64,000 nt of DNA from SIG607 sp045533195. GTDB taxonomy: Bacteria; Bacillota; Clostridia; Oscillospirales; Acutalibacteraceae. The notes under the pieces are model-generated. The model made no database searches. It had not been told where the DNA came from and worked only from the letters and a program-made list of their open reading frames with translations. The translations under genes and the position numbers were made by a program. This document shows, piece by piece, positions 17,700 through 27,176 of this stretch; the stretch's first letter is position 1, and every line of letters begins with the position of its first letter. The stretch is taken from the NCBI GenBank assembly GCA_045533195.1, contig JAZSHI010000004.1, positions 1 to 64,000 of the forward strand, written 5' to 3'.

Positions 17700-17963
17700 T
17701 TATTTCATAAGCACATATAATAGTATAATATGCATTACAGTAAAAAGCGGCAACCAAAACATAAATTTAAAATGACTGGTTTTATGACGTATAAAAAGCA
17801 TTGTTATATACATAACCGACGCTCCGCCGAAAAAACCCCATAAAAGAAGAGTTCTTTCCCTAATTCTTCTTTTACCGTTTTTTGCTCTGATTTTATCGCT
17901 GACGGTGATTATAAAAGAAACAGAAAAAACAAAACATAAATAAAGAAAAACATATTTATCCAC
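17700..17963 (-). CDS. DUF1294 small membrane protein
   Basis: An 87-residue protein with three hydrophobic segments and the DUF1294 signature: DKIRAKNGKRRIRERTLL, then GGA and FIRHKTSHFKF. Function is unknown. I chose the GTG at 17963 because GGAG stands 8 bases upstream; the longer frame to 18020 has no ribosome site. It probably shares a transcript with ribU. Confidence 0.8.
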   Translation of the reverse strand: MDKYVFLYLCFVFSVSFIITVSDKIRAKNGKRRIRERTLLLWGFFGGASVMYITMLFIRHKTSHFKFMFWLPLFTVMHIILLYVLMK

Positions 17964-18039
17964 GATCTTTTCTCCGCACCGTTTAATATTTTTTACGCAA
18001 ACATTGTACCAAAAAAGCAAAAAAAATGCAACCCTCTTA

Positions 18040-18068
18040 TTGATTTAGTCACAATTTTGTATTATTAT
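18040..18068 (+). promoter_or_regulatory. Sigma-A promoter for the lipoprotein amidase
   Basis: TTGATT (18040-18045), 17 bases, TATTAT (18063-18068), followed 20-odd bases later by GGAGG and the ATG at 18103. Confidence 0.72.
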
Positions 18069-18102
18069 TTTTATATACTTATTTTTCCTCGGAGGAAAAT
18101 TT

Positions 18103-19713
18103 ATGAATTTTCGCTTTAAAAAAATGATACTTTCTTTAATTGCCGTAATAATTTGCTTTTCTCTGTTTTTAGGCGGCTGTGCGAATGACGGGTTAAATTC
18201 AACCATAAAAATATATTCATCTACCGGAAAGTACCAACTTATCGAAAGCTTTTCTCCCCTTGTTTCCGCTTCCTTTAACAGCGGTTCGGTTATTGTGGTT
18301 TCGGTAAAAAGCAGGTTTGATAATCTATCGGTTACCGCCGAGCTTAATTCCCAAATAATAGAGCTTTATCTTTCAAAAAAAGAAGACCAATCAAATAATT
18401 ACCTTAATAGTTTCACACTAAAAAGTGTTGATAAGGATACCGCTTTAGGTCAGATAAAAATCACCTGTATGAAAGACAAAACCACCGAAATATACTATAG
18501 CGGAATAATAACCATTCTTAAAAATACCATTGATGAAAACACAAAATATATTGCAGAGGTTATAGATGTTCCTGCCGAAACCTTTAACGGAGACACCGTT
18601 GATGATACTTCCCGTCCATACAACAGTTATCTTCCCGTAGGAACAGTAGATTATTGCAGCTGGGCTTCCATAATCAATGAAGAAAACGAAAAACAATACC
18701 GTCTTTTGAGATTCGGAAAAAGAGTATATGAAGACAGCAATATTAAAATATACGAAGGAACCCTTCCTTCAGAAAATCGCCTTTCCGTAGATAGAGTAGA
18801 AAGCGACGGAAAATATACCGTTTTATCATTCTATACCGACTTTAAGGCACCATTTACGGTAGAACTTAAGGAGCAAGAATATAAAAATACCGATAAGGGT
18901 GTTTTTGTTACCGAAAGCCCAACCTTTACCTACGTAGAAATACGTTTTATGTACTGTACTAAAATTACGGGAGATATTACCTTTACTAAAGATAATCCCC
19001 TATTTAGCGATTCGCAGCTTACCTTTGAAGAAGACTGTGCGGTCTTAAAGCTTAATCTCAAAAAAGAAGGCGGATTTTACGGCTGGCGTGCAGAATACGA
19101 CCAATACGATTGTCTGACACTTCGCTTTTTAGAGCCTACCCGTCTATACAGCGAAAGCAATCAATACGGATACGGTCTGTACGACAAAGTAATAGTAATA
19201 GACGCAGGTCACGGCGGCAAAGATTCCGGTGGAGCAGTTGAAGGCTACTATGAATCAAATTCAAATCTTTCCTTTGCCTTTACTTTAAGAAACGAGCTTG
19301 AAGCTGCAGGTGCAACCGTTTATTTCACAAGAGAAGACGACTCTTCTATGAATACATACGACCGATACAGAAAGGTTTTGGAATACGAACCCGATTTTCT
19401 TATTTCGGTTCACCGAAACGGAGGCGGTGGTAACGGCTTTGGCGCCTACTATTATAACGCTTTTTCCGCCCCTGCTTCAAAATTTGTGTATGAGGCTACA
19501 AATGCGTCACAGTTATATAGAAAATCAAGCGGTTCTTCGTGGCATTATTTCTTCCTTAACCGTCTTGGTATATGCCCTTCTATACTTACCGAAAACGGTT
19601 TTCTTGATGACACACAGGACCGTATAAATATGATGGACGCAGACCATCAGAAAGCCTGCGCCCAAGCGATTGTAAAGGGTGTAATTGAATATTTTAAGTA
19701 TCAGCAATCTTAA
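18103..19713 (+). CDS. Lipoprotein N-acetylmuramoyl-L-alanine amidase (Amidase_3)
   Basis: The protein (536 residues) starts with a lipoprotein signal ending in the lipobox LGGC at about residue 26. A long beta-rich region of unknown type fills about 30-360. The C-terminal amidase_3 domain follows: VIVIDAGHGGKDSGGA (zinc His), a conserved Glu in the YYESNSN region, FLISVHRNGGG (second His; the usual A after H is R) and ILTENGFLDD with the catalytic Glu. It should cleave the amide bond between muramic acid and the stem peptide, attached to the outer face of the membrane. Whether it acts in growth or sporulation cannot be told. Confidence 0.87.
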   Translation: MNFRFKKMILSLIAVIICFSLFLGGCANDGLNSTIKIYSSTGKYQLIESFSPLVSASFNSGSVIVVSVKSRFDNLSVTAELNSQIIELYLSKKEDQSNNYLNSFTLKSVDKDTALGQIKITCMKDKTTEIYYSGIITILKNTIDENTKYIAEVIDVPAETFNGDTVDDTSRPYNSYLPVGTVDYCSWASIINEENEKQYRLLRFGKRVYEDSNIKIYEGTLPSENRLSVDRVESDGKYTVLSFYTDFKAPFTVELKEQEYKNTDKGVFVTESPTFTYVEIRFMYCTKITGDITFTKDNPLFSDSQLTFEEDCAVLKLNLKKEGGFYGWRAEYDQYDCLTLRFLEPTRLYSESNQYGYGLYDKVIVIDAGHGGKDSGGAVEGYYESNSNLSFAFTLRNELEAAGATVYFTREDDSSMNTYDRYRKVLEYEPDFLISVHRNGGGGNGFGAYYYNAFSAPASKFVYEATNASQLYRKSSGSSWHYFFLNRLGICPSILTENGFLDDTQDRINMMDADHQKACAQAIVKGVIEYFKYQQS

Positions 19714-19719
19714 AAATAT

Positions 19720-19899
19720 TTATCGGTAAAATTCACTTTTGGCAATGGTTTTTTTCCATAGATTTCCGACGGTTTTAGCGAAAATTGTATCAAAATTAAG
19801 GTCAATTGCTCAAAAACCCGCTTCCTTAAGCAAAGGGAAATTTTCTTCTGCCGAAATTTTGTCAATAATAAGATTAGCGGTTGATACACTGCAAATCAT
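19720..19899 (-). pseudogene. Truncated sugar-phosphate isomerase/epimerase-like fragment with in-frame TGA
   Basis: A strong GGAGGG site precedes an ATG at 19899. The frame starts like TIM-barrel isomerase/epimerases (ICSVSTANL, then LLKEAGF). After 29 codons it meets TGA (19812-19810), then continues in the same frame as AIDLNFDTIF and ends with TAA at 19720. Reading through the TGA gives the expected GF-x-AIDLNFD motif. Intact family members have 250 or more residues, so this is a 59-residue remnant. It fills most of the 325-base gap between the amidase and cardiolipin synthase. Confidence 0.6.
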
Positions 19900-19978
19900 A
19901 AATATCCCTCCAAATCATTTATTACTCACATAATAATGCCAAGGGCTGACTTTTTAAAGGGTTTATCCTAAAAACTTG

Positions 19979-20013
19979 TATCTTTAATAAAAATGTGTTA
20001 ATATTTAATAGTA
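19979..20013 (+). promoter_or_regulatory. Possible promoter for cardiolipin synthase
   Basis: TTGTAT and TAATAT, about 17 bases apart, lie some 35 bases upstream of the AGAGG ribosome site. The match is modest. Confidence 0.45.
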
Positions 20014-20038
20014 AACTATTTTAAAAGAGGTGAAAATT

Positions 20039-21565
20039 ATGCATAAGAAAAGAGGTATCCGTATAAAACTCCGCGTTATTTTAACAGCTCTCGGTCTTCT
20101 TACGGCAATATCGGGAATGTTATGGACGGCTATTTCTTTGCAGCATAATTTTTTTACTATTTTCTCAGTATTTGAAATTTTAGGAATAATAACCTCCCTT
20201 TACATAGTAAACAAAAGAGAGAATCCCAGTTATAAAATTGCCTGGATTGTTTTTATTCTTGTGCTTCCCGTATTTGGTTTATTTATATATATGATGTGGG
20301 GCGGTCAGCGTACCTTTCCGCATCTCAAAAAGAAATTTTTAAAATGTGAACAAAGATATATGAAATATCTTGAGCAAGACCCTGCCGTCAAACGTCTGCT
20401 GAGCTACGAAGACAACTCACGCACCCGCCAGGCTTCGTACCTTTGCAGTGAATCTGATTTCCCCGTATATAAAGATTCTTCCGTAACCTATCTTTCCCCC
20501 GGCGAAGCCTTTTTGCCCACCCTTATAGAAGAACTTAAAAAAGCAAAAAAATATATATTTATTGAATATTTTATTATTGCCGACGGTAAAATGTGGAATG
20601 CAGTATATGAAGTACTAAAAGAAAAAGCCGCTTCGGGAATTGAAGTAAAGGTTATTTTTGACGATTTCGGTTCGATAAAACGCCAATATACCGATTTTTT
20701 AGTCAGACTGAAAAAAGCAGGAATAGAAGTATCGGTATTCTGTCCGTTAAAGCCATCACTCAATATGGTTATGAACAACCGAAATCACCGCAAGATAATA
20801 ATAATTGACGGCAACGTAGCCTTTACGGGCGGTATTAATCTCGCAGATGAATATATAAACGAATTTAAGCGATTTGGCTATTGGATGGATTGTGCCGCTA
20901 TGGTAAAAGGCTATGCCGTTGACAGCTTTGTAGTAATGTTCTGCACTATGTGGGAATATATTACGGGAAAACAGATACTAATGTCAGGACATCTGATTTC
21001 AAAGCCTATATACAGCGAAGGTTACGTTCTGCCCTATGCAGACAGTCCTATGGACTCAAAAAGCACTGCCGCCGGTATTTATCATCAAATGCTCAGCACC
21101 GCTCATAGAACTGTTGACATTGCCACTCCTTATCTTATTCTTGATGATACAATGACAGCTGCTATAAAACTTGCAGCAAAAGCCGGTGTAAAAATCAGGA
21201 TAGTAACACCCTTTATCCCCGATAAAAAGTACGTTCATCCCGTAACCCAGTATTACTATTCGGAGCTAATGGATTCAGGGGTAGAAATCTATGAATACAC
21301 CCCCGGATTTATTCACTCAAAAATATTTATATGCGACAATGTTAGTGCAACCGTCGGAACAGTTAATATGGATTACAGAAGTTTTTATTTCCATTTTGAA
21401 TGCGGTGTATGGTTTACATCCGAAGAAACAATTGAGGAAATGAAAAAGCATTTTGAAGAGATTTTAAAGGACTCTCAAAAAATTGATAAAAACCTTTGGA
21501 AAAAGCGAGGTATGTTCACTCGCTTTAAACAATGGTTTTTGCATTTGTTTGCTCCTCTTATGTAG
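20039..21565 (+). CDS. cls: Cardiolipin synthase (phospholipase D family)
   Basis: About 508 residues: two N-terminal membrane helices with a PLDc_N-type region, then two phospholipase D domains. The two HKD motifs are visible as NRNHRKIIIIDG and FIHSKIFICDN, each followed by a GGINL or GTVNMD stretch. It joins two phosphatidylglycerol molecules to cardiolipin at the membrane. The ATG at 20039 follows AGAGG by 8 bases; a GTG 9 bases earlier overlaps this site and is less likely. The gene is single, ended by a terminator. Confidence 0.92.
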   Translation: MHKKRGIRIKLRVILTALGLLTAISGMLWTAISLQHNFFTIFSVFEILGIITSLYIVNKRENPSYKIAWIVFILVLPVFGLFIYMMWGGQRTFPHLKKKFLKCEQRYMKYLEQDPAVKRLLSYEDNSRTRQASYLCSESDFPVYKDSSVTYLSPGEAFLPTLIEELKKAKKYIFIEYFIIADGKMWNAVYEVLKEKAASGIEVKVIFDDFGSIKRQYTDFLVRLKKAGIEVSVFCPLKPSLNMVMNNRNHRKIIIIDGNVAFTGGINLADEYINEFKRFGYWMDCAAMVKGYAVDSFVVMFCTMWEYITGKQILMSGHLISKPIYSEGYVLPYADSPMDSKSTAAGIYHQMLSTAHRTVDIATPYLILDDTMTAAIKLAAKAGVKIRIVTPFIPDKKYVHPVTQYYYSELMDSGVEIYEYTPGFIHSKIFICDNVSATVGTVNMDYRSFYFHFECGVWFTSEETIEEMKKHFEEILKDSQKIDKNLWKKRGMFTRFKQWFLHLFAPLM

Positions 21566-21569
21566 AATC

Positions 21570-21603
21570 AAGGCTATTACATAACGTAATAGCCTTATTT
21601 TTT
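21570..21603 (+). terminator. Intrinsic terminator after cls
   Basis: AAGGCTATTAC and GTAATAGCCTT arms around ATAAC, then a T-rich run. Confidence 0.9.
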
Positions 21604-21701
21604 GTACACTTTCACTTTATTTATTGAACATTTTCTAAAAAATATACACTTTTTTGGTAATTTAGCATAATATTTTCGTGATTTTGACTGCATAATGCCT
21701 A

Positions 21702-21730
21702 TTGATTTTTTCGGTGATTTAAGTTAAAAT
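21702..21730 (+). promoter_or_regulatory. Sigma-A promoter for glgP
   Basis: TTGATT (21702-21707), 17 bases, TAAAAT (21725-21730), about 55 bases before the start codon. Confidence 0.65.
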
Positions 21731-21789
21731 AATAATAACACACAAATTAGGAATAATATAACTATAAATAAATGAAAGGGTGAATGGTT

Positions 21790-24192
21790 ATGAGTGGATA
21801 CAGTTCTACTGTATTAGCAGAAATGATAGAGAAAAAGCTTTCTCATAATTTCGGTGTCACTCCCGCACAGGCTTCAGACGAACTTTTCTATAAAGCGTGT
21901 GCTTTAGTGCTTCGCGATATAATGGGCGAACGCAGAACAAAATTTAAAGAGGAAACTAAAAAACAGCAAAACAAAACTGTTTATTATCTTAGTATGGAAT
22001 TTTTAATGGGCCGTTCCTTTAAAAATACGCTCTTTAATCTTGACCTTACCGAACAAATGGAAAAAGCTCTAAAAAAATTCAAAGTAAAGCTTTCTTCCCT
22101 TTTCGAGCTTGAACCTGATGCCGGACTAGGAAACGGTGGTTTGGGAAGACTCGCCGCCTGTTTCCTTGACGGACTTTCTACAGGCGGTTATCCTGCTATG
22201 GGCTACTGTATTCGTTATGAATACGGTATTTTCCGTCAGAAGATAGTTGAAGGTTGGCAAACCGAAATGCCTGATTTCTGGCTACCCGGCGGTGAAGTTT
22301 GGCTTGAACCCCGTCCTGCTTCTGCCGTTGACGTTCACTTTGACGGAAAAATCGTTGAGCATTGGGACAGTCACTTCCATCACGTAGAGCATGTTGACTA
22401 CACTACCGTTCACGCAATGCCATATGACCTTATGGTTGCAGGTAAGGACGGAAAAACAGTTAATGCACTTCGCCTTTGGAGTGCAGAATGTCAGGATATA
22501 AATATGTCCGCCTTTAATCAGGGTGACTATGTTCGCGCTATGGAGCAAAAGGCTATGGCAGAGGTTATAAGTAAGGTGCTTTATCCCGAAGACAACCACT
22601 CCGAAGGAAAATCCCTCAGACTTCGTCAGCAGTATTTCCTTGTTTCAGCATCTATTCAGGATATATTAAACCGTCATTTGCGCACCTATAATACTCTTGA
22701 TAACCTTGCCGAAAAGGTTGCCATTCATATTAACGATACCCACCCCGCCTTAACCGTTCCCGAGCTTATGAGATATTTGCTTGATGAATGCGGTTATGAA
22801 TGGGATAAGGCTTGGAATATCGTTCAGGGCACCGTTGCTTACACCAACCACACAATTATGAAGGAAGCTCTTGAATGTTGGCAGGAAGATATGTTCCGTC
22901 ACAGACTTCCCCGTATTTATCAGATAGTAAAGGAAATTGACAACCGTTTAAGACTCAATATATGGGAAGCCACAAACGATGCCCGTTTGGTTGAAGACAC
23001 AGCCGTTATTTCAGGCGGTGTTGTTAAAATGGCAAACTTAAGCGTTGTTGCTTCTCACAAGGTTAACGGTGTTTCCAAGCTTCACAGTAAAATTCTTACC
23101 GATTCGCTGTTTAACGATTATCATAGACTTACTCCCGATAAGTTTACAAACGTGACCAACGGTATTGCTCACAGAAGATGGCTTTGTCAGGCAAATCCTC
23201 TTCTCACCCATTATCTTAGTGAGCTTATAGGTGACGGCTTTATAATGGACGCAAGTCAGCTTTCAAACTTAAGAAAATTTGAAGATGATGCTTCGGTTCT
23301 TAAAAAACTTGCCGAAATTAAAAAAGCAAATAAGGTTCGCCTTTCTAACTACGTTAAGGAAAATATCGGTGTTTCCATTGACCCCGATTCTATTTTCGAT
23401 ATGCAGGTTAAACGTTTGCACGAATATAAGCGTCAGCACCTTAATGCTCTTCACATCATTTCCGATTATCTTTACTTAAAGAATAATCCCAACGCTGACT
23501 TTACACCGAAAACCTATATATTCGGCGCCAAAGCTGCTCCCGGTTATTTACTTGCAAAGCAGATAATCAGTATGATTTGCAAACTTTCAAAAGAAATTGA
23601 AAACGACCGTACAGTAAGTGACAAGCTAAAGGTTCTTTTCCTTGAGGATTACAAGGTTACTTTAGCAGAGCTTATGATACCTGCAGCTGAAATCAGCGAA
23701 CAAATTTCTCTTGCTTCTACCGAGGCTTCGGGCACGGGCAATATGAAGTTTATGATGAACGGTGCAATTACTCTTGGTACGGAAGACGGCGCTAATGTTG
23801 AAATTCACAACGCTGTAGGCGACGACAATATTATAATTTTCGGTATGCAGACTCCCGAGGTTATGAAGCTTCAAAAACAGGGCTATAACCCCGTTAACTA
23901 CTATTGCAATAACGAAAAATTGAAAGAAGCTTTAAACTTTATTGAAAAAGGAATAGGCGGCCAACCCTTTGATAACATCTATCGCACCATTACAGGTGTT
24001 GACACCTATATGGCACTTGCCGACTTTAACGATTACTGCTTTGCACAGGAAAAGGCTTCTGCCCTTTACCGCGACAGTGAAAAATGGAACAAAATGTCAC
24101 TTATTAACATTGCAGAATCCGGTATTTTTGCGGCTGACCGCTCAATACAGGACTACGCACAAAACATCTGGGGAGTTACTCCCAACAAATAA
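21790..24192 (+). CDS. glgP: Glycogen/alpha-glucan phosphorylase
   Basis: About 800 residues, typical for the family. It releases glucose 1-phosphate from alpha-1,4-glucan ends using PLP. Visible motifs include YYLSMEFLMGR, EPDAGLGNGGLGRLAACFLDG, the glucose-site THPALTVPELMR and the PLP-lysine block EASGTGNMKFMMNGAITLGT. The start is uncertain between ATG 21784 and ATG 21790; the second has better spacing from AAGGG. It is followed after 11 bases by a GH13 glucosidase, forming a glycogen or maltodextrin use unit. Confidence 0.94.
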   Translation: MSGYSSTVLAEMIEKKLSHNFGVTPAQASDELFYKACALVLRDIMGERRTKFKEETKKQQNKTVYYLSMEFLMGRSFKNTLFNLDLTEQMEKALKKFKVKLSSLFELEPDAGLGNGGLGRLAACFLDGLSTGGYPAMGYCIRYEYGIFRQKIVEGWQTEMPDFWLPGGEVWLEPRPASAVDVHFDGKIVEHWDSHFHHVEHVDYTTVHAMPYDLMVAGKDGKTVNALRLWSAECQDINMSAFNQGDYVRAMEQKAMAEVISKVLYPEDNHSEGKSLRLRQQYFLVSASIQDILNRHLRTYNTLDNLAEKVAIHINDTHPALTVPELMRYLLDECGYEWDKAWNIVQGTVAYTNHTIMKEALECWQEDMFRHRLPRIYQIVKEIDNRLRLNIWEATNDARLVEDTAVISGGVVKMANLSVVASHKVNGVSKLHSKILTDSLFNDYHRLTPDKFTNVTNGIAHRRWLCQANPLLTHYLSELIGDGFIMDASQLSNLRKFEDDASVLKKLAEIKKANKVRLSNYVKENIGVSIDPDSIFDMQVKRLHEYKRQHLNALHIISDYLYLKNNPNADFTPKTYIFGAKAAPGYLLAKQIISMICKLSKEIENDRTVSDKLKVLFLEDYKVTLAELMIPAAEISEQISLASTEASGTGNMKFMMNGAITLGTEDGANVEIHNAVGDDNIIIFGMQTPEVMKLQKQGYNPVNYYCNNEKLKEALNFIEKGIGGQPFDNIYRTITGVDTYMALADFNDYCFAQEKASALYRDSEKWNKMSLINIAESGIFAADRSIQDYAQNIWGVTPNK

Positions 24193-24203
24193 GGAAAATT
24201 TAT

Positions 24204-26063
24204 ATGCAGTACTATCCTTTTGATTCAAGGAACACTATTTATAAATCAATTTTCGGAGCGATAGCTTCAGAGACCTCTCTGAAGCTTCGCTTACTTTTGC
24301 ATAAAGACGCAAAGGTACATAATGCTTATCTTTCCATACAAAAAGACGGTGAAGACCTTTGCGAATATAAACTTGAACCAAAAGAGTGGCTCGACGATTA
24401 TCAATTTTTTGACACTTCCCTTTCCTTTACCGAAGGACTTTACTGGTATTATTTTCGTTATGACAGCGATTACGGTTCTTTTAAAGTCACAAAGGGAGAA
24501 CACTCTTTAGGCATTATTTCAAATGACGGCGGAATGTGGCAACTTACGGTATATGATAAAGATTTCAAAACACCCGATTGGCTGTCCGGCGGTATAATTT
24601 ATCAGATATTTCCCGACCGTTTTTATTCTTCAAAAACCGTTAAGGAAAACGTCCCGACGGACAGATATATTGAAGAAGACTGGAATGCCATACCCGAATT
24701 CAGACAGGACAGTAAGCCCAAATTTTTAGGCAATGACTATTTCGGAGGAGACCTTTTAGGCATCAAAGAAAAGCTGCCCTATATTGCCTCTCTCGGCGTT
24801 ACGGCTATTTATCTTAATCCTATTTTTGAAGCTCACAGCAACCATAGATACAATACCGCCGATTATATGAAGATAGACTTTATGTTAGGATCCGAAAATG
24901 ACCTTAAAGAGCTTTGTAATGAAGCTAAAAAATACGGTATAGGCATAATCTTAGATGGTGTATTTTCCCATACGGGCGACGACAGTATATATTTTAATAA
25001 ATATTCCCGATATAGTGAAGTCGGCGCCTATAACAGTCAGAACAGTAAATATTCATCTTGGTACAATTTCCAAAATTTCCCCCATAAATACAGCAGTTGG
25101 TGGGGAGTGTCTTCCCTTCCCGAAGTCAATGAAACCGAAACGTCGTTTTTAGAATATATTACAGGTAAAAACGGGGTGCTCCGTCATTGGCTTAAAGCAG
25201 GTATTATGGGTTGGCGGCTTGACGTTGCCGATGAGCTTCCTGACCTATTTCTTGATAGACTTAGAAGCGCCATAAAGGAAGAAAACAGTGACGCCTATAT
25301 TCTGGGAGAAGTGTGGGAGGATGCCACCACTAAAATAAGTCACGGCGGCAGAAGAAGATTTTTAAGGGGAAAACAGCTTGACTCTGTTATGAATTATCCC
25401 TTTGCCGAAGCCATAATCGCCTTTTTAAAGGGCGAAAATTCAAGAATACTTATTGATAAAGTGCTTGACATAACGGAAAATTATCCCCCGCAATGCGTAA
25501 ATCTTTTAATGAATCATATCGGCACTCACGATACAGCAAGAATTTTAACCGTTTTATCGGCAAATGAACAAACTGGTGACAGAAATTGGCAAAGCAAACA
25601 AAAATTAAGTGAAAGCCAGTACGCTCATTCAATAAAATTCTTAAAGCTTGCCGCAGCCCTTCAATACACCCTTCCCGGTGTACCATCCCTTTATTACGGA
25701 GACGAAGCGGGTGTGGAAGGATATTCCGATCCCTTCTGCCGAAAAACTTACCCTTGGGGCAGCGAAAATCAAGTTTTGCTTGATTTTTACAAAAAACTCG
25801 GTAATATTCGTGCGAACAATAATTGTTTTAAAGGCGGTAAATTTATCCCTGTTTGTGCCAATATGGGACACATCGCCTTTATAAGAGAAAGTCTTGACGG
25901 CAAGAATGCTTTACTTGTTGCCGTTAACCGTTGGTGCGATGATGAATATATCGATCTGCCCGACGGCTTTAATAATGCCGAGGTTTTAATGGGCAATGCT
26001 CCCGAAGGCAATAAACTGAAAATAGGGGCAGAAAACATCTGCATACTAAAAAAATCCCTCTAA
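24204..26063 (+). CDS. GH13 alpha-glycosidase (neopullulanase/cyclomaltodextrinase type)
   Basis: A 619-residue protein with an N-terminal beta-sandwich domain (about 1-120) and a GH13 TIM barrel. Catalytic elements are visible: nucleophile Asp in GWRLDVADELP, acid/base Glu in YILGEVWED, and the transition-state Asp in NHIGTHDTAR. The QIFPDRF segment and the N-terminal domain are typical of cytoplasmic neopullulanase-like enzymes. There is no signal peptide, so it acts inside the cell on maltodextrins, beside glgP. Exact linkage preference is not readable. Confidence 0.87.
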   Translation: MQYYPFDSRNTIYKSIFGAIASETSLKLRLLLHKDAKVHNAYLSIQKDGEDLCEYKLEPKEWLDDYQFFDTSLSFTEGLYWYYFRYDSDYGSFKVTKGEHSLGIISNDGGMWQLTVYDKDFKTPDWLSGGIIYQIFPDRFYSSKTVKENVPTDRYIEEDWNAIPEFRQDSKPKFLGNDYFGGDLLGIKEKLPYIASLGVTAIYLNPIFEAHSNHRYNTADYMKIDFMLGSENDLKELCNEAKKYGIGIILDGVFSHTGDDSIYFNKYSRYSEVGAYNSQNSKYSSWYNFQNFPHKYSSWWGVSSLPEVNETETSFLEYITGKNGVLRHWLKAGIMGWRLDVADELPDLFLDRLRSAIKEENSDAYILGEVWEDATTKISHGGRRRFLRGKQLDSVMNYPFAEAIIAFLKGENSRILIDKVLDITENYPPQCVNLLMNHIGTHDTARILTVLSANEQTGDRNWQSKQKLSESQYAHSIKFLKLAAALQYTLPGVPSLYYGDEAGVEGYSDPFCRKTYPWGSENQVLLDFYKKLGNIRANNNCFKGGKFIPVCANMGHIAFIRESLDGKNALLVAVNRWCDDEYIDLPDGFNNAEVLMGNAPEGNKLKIGAENICILKKSL

Positions 26064-26065
26064 TA

Positions 26066-26098
26066 AAAACGCAGCACGATTTCGGTTCTGCGTTTTGC
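26066..26098 (+). terminator. Intrinsic terminator after the glgP-GH13 unit
   Basis: AAAACGCAG and CTGCGTTTT arms with a 13-base loop, just after the stop at 26063. Confidence 0.8.
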
Positions 26099-26231
26099 TA
26101 TGTTTGGGTGGAATTTTTCAAAAACCTATGATATCATTATTATAAACTTTGAAACTTCAGTTTACTTTTTACCGTTCATTTACTCGGATGGTTGTATAGT
26201 AAATGTAAAGATATACTGGAAGGTGTTTTTT

Positions 26232-27152
26232 GTGAAAATCTTTTCTAAGCATCTAAAGCACATATTAATAGCTGTTTGTTCTTTGCTTTTAGCATTTGGA
26301 CTCAGTATGGAACGTATGCGCGCCAATTTGTTGAGGGCGGTTTCCCACGATTTGTGAACTCCCCTCACCACCATTTACTCTTCCAGTACCACCCTTCTTG
26401 AAAACAAAGATGTTATGACAGATGAGCAAAAAGAAAAAATCGCAATGGGTATAAAAGAAGATTCCGAATGGCTTGTTCGTATGGTTGAAAACCTGCTTTC
26501 CATCACACGTATTGACAGCGGTCAGGTAAAAATAATAAAAACACCCACAGTGCTTGAGGAACTTATTGACTCGGTAATGCTGAAATTCAAACAGCGTTAC
26601 CCGTCGCAAAAGGTCGAAATTGAAATTCCCGATGAGGTTATAATCATTCCGATGGATGCCATTTTAATCGAACAGGTTATTGTTAATATCCTCGAAAATG
26701 CCGTTCAACACGCAAAGGAAATTACGCGTCTGACTCTGCGTGTATTCACACTGTCGGACAGCGCAATCTTCGAAATCAAGGATAATGGTTGCGGTATAAA
26801 CCCAAAACATCTTGAAACACTTTTCTCAGGATACTATACTTCATCAAACGAGCCTGCCGACAGCCAAAAGAAAAATGCAGGTATCGGATTATCGGTATGT
26901 GCAACCCTAAGAAATAATCGCTTTAGTGCTGACGAAGGAAGACTGCCGGGCGGAAGGTTCACCCTTAAAGACTTGGAAATTGATTACAATGCACGTAAGG
27001 TATTTATAAATAAAGAGGAAATACATCTTACCCAAACCGAATATAATATTGTGGCTCTGCTTTCCGAAAACTGCGGAAAAATGATGACCTACTGTGCCAT
27101 CATCAAAGCAATTTTGGGCGGATACGCACTCGAAAATAGTATGATAAAGTAA
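26232..27152 (+). pseudogene. Decayed kdpD-kdpE two-component remnant
   Basis: A single frame from a GTG at 26232 encodes pieces of a KdpD-like kinase and a KdpE-like regulator. A short hydrophobic start (KHLKHILIAVCSLLLAFGL) is joined directly to the HisKA segment ANLLRAVSHDL. A TGA at 26355 replaces the conserved Arg (CGA to TGA would be one transition). The frame goes on with TPLTTIYSSS, the KEDSEWLVRMVENLLSITR region and the ATPase NILENAVQH and DNGCGI boxes. After GIGLSVCAT the sequence jumps to a winged-helix tail, HLTQTEYNIVALLSEN, and stops early. The sensor region, the end of the ATPase and the receiver domain have been deleted. Potassium sensing is the family role. No kdpABC lies nearby. 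Confidence 0.78.
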
Positions 27153-27176
27153 AATTTAGTGAAAGAAGGAACTTAA

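Noticed and set aside
17681..18102. FMN riboswitch for ribU
   Set aside because: No RFN consensus (such as AGGGGATTCC-type blocks) occurs upstream of ribU or the DUF1294 gene.
20000..20040. Mobile element at the pseudogene locus
   Set aside because: No terminal inverted repeats, target duplication or transposase residues were seen around 19.7-20.0 kb.
26232..27152. TGA read as an amino acid (recoding or selenocysteine)
   Set aside because: TGA is a normal stop here (pheA ends with it), no SECIS-like hairpin is evident, and the frame also has large deletions.
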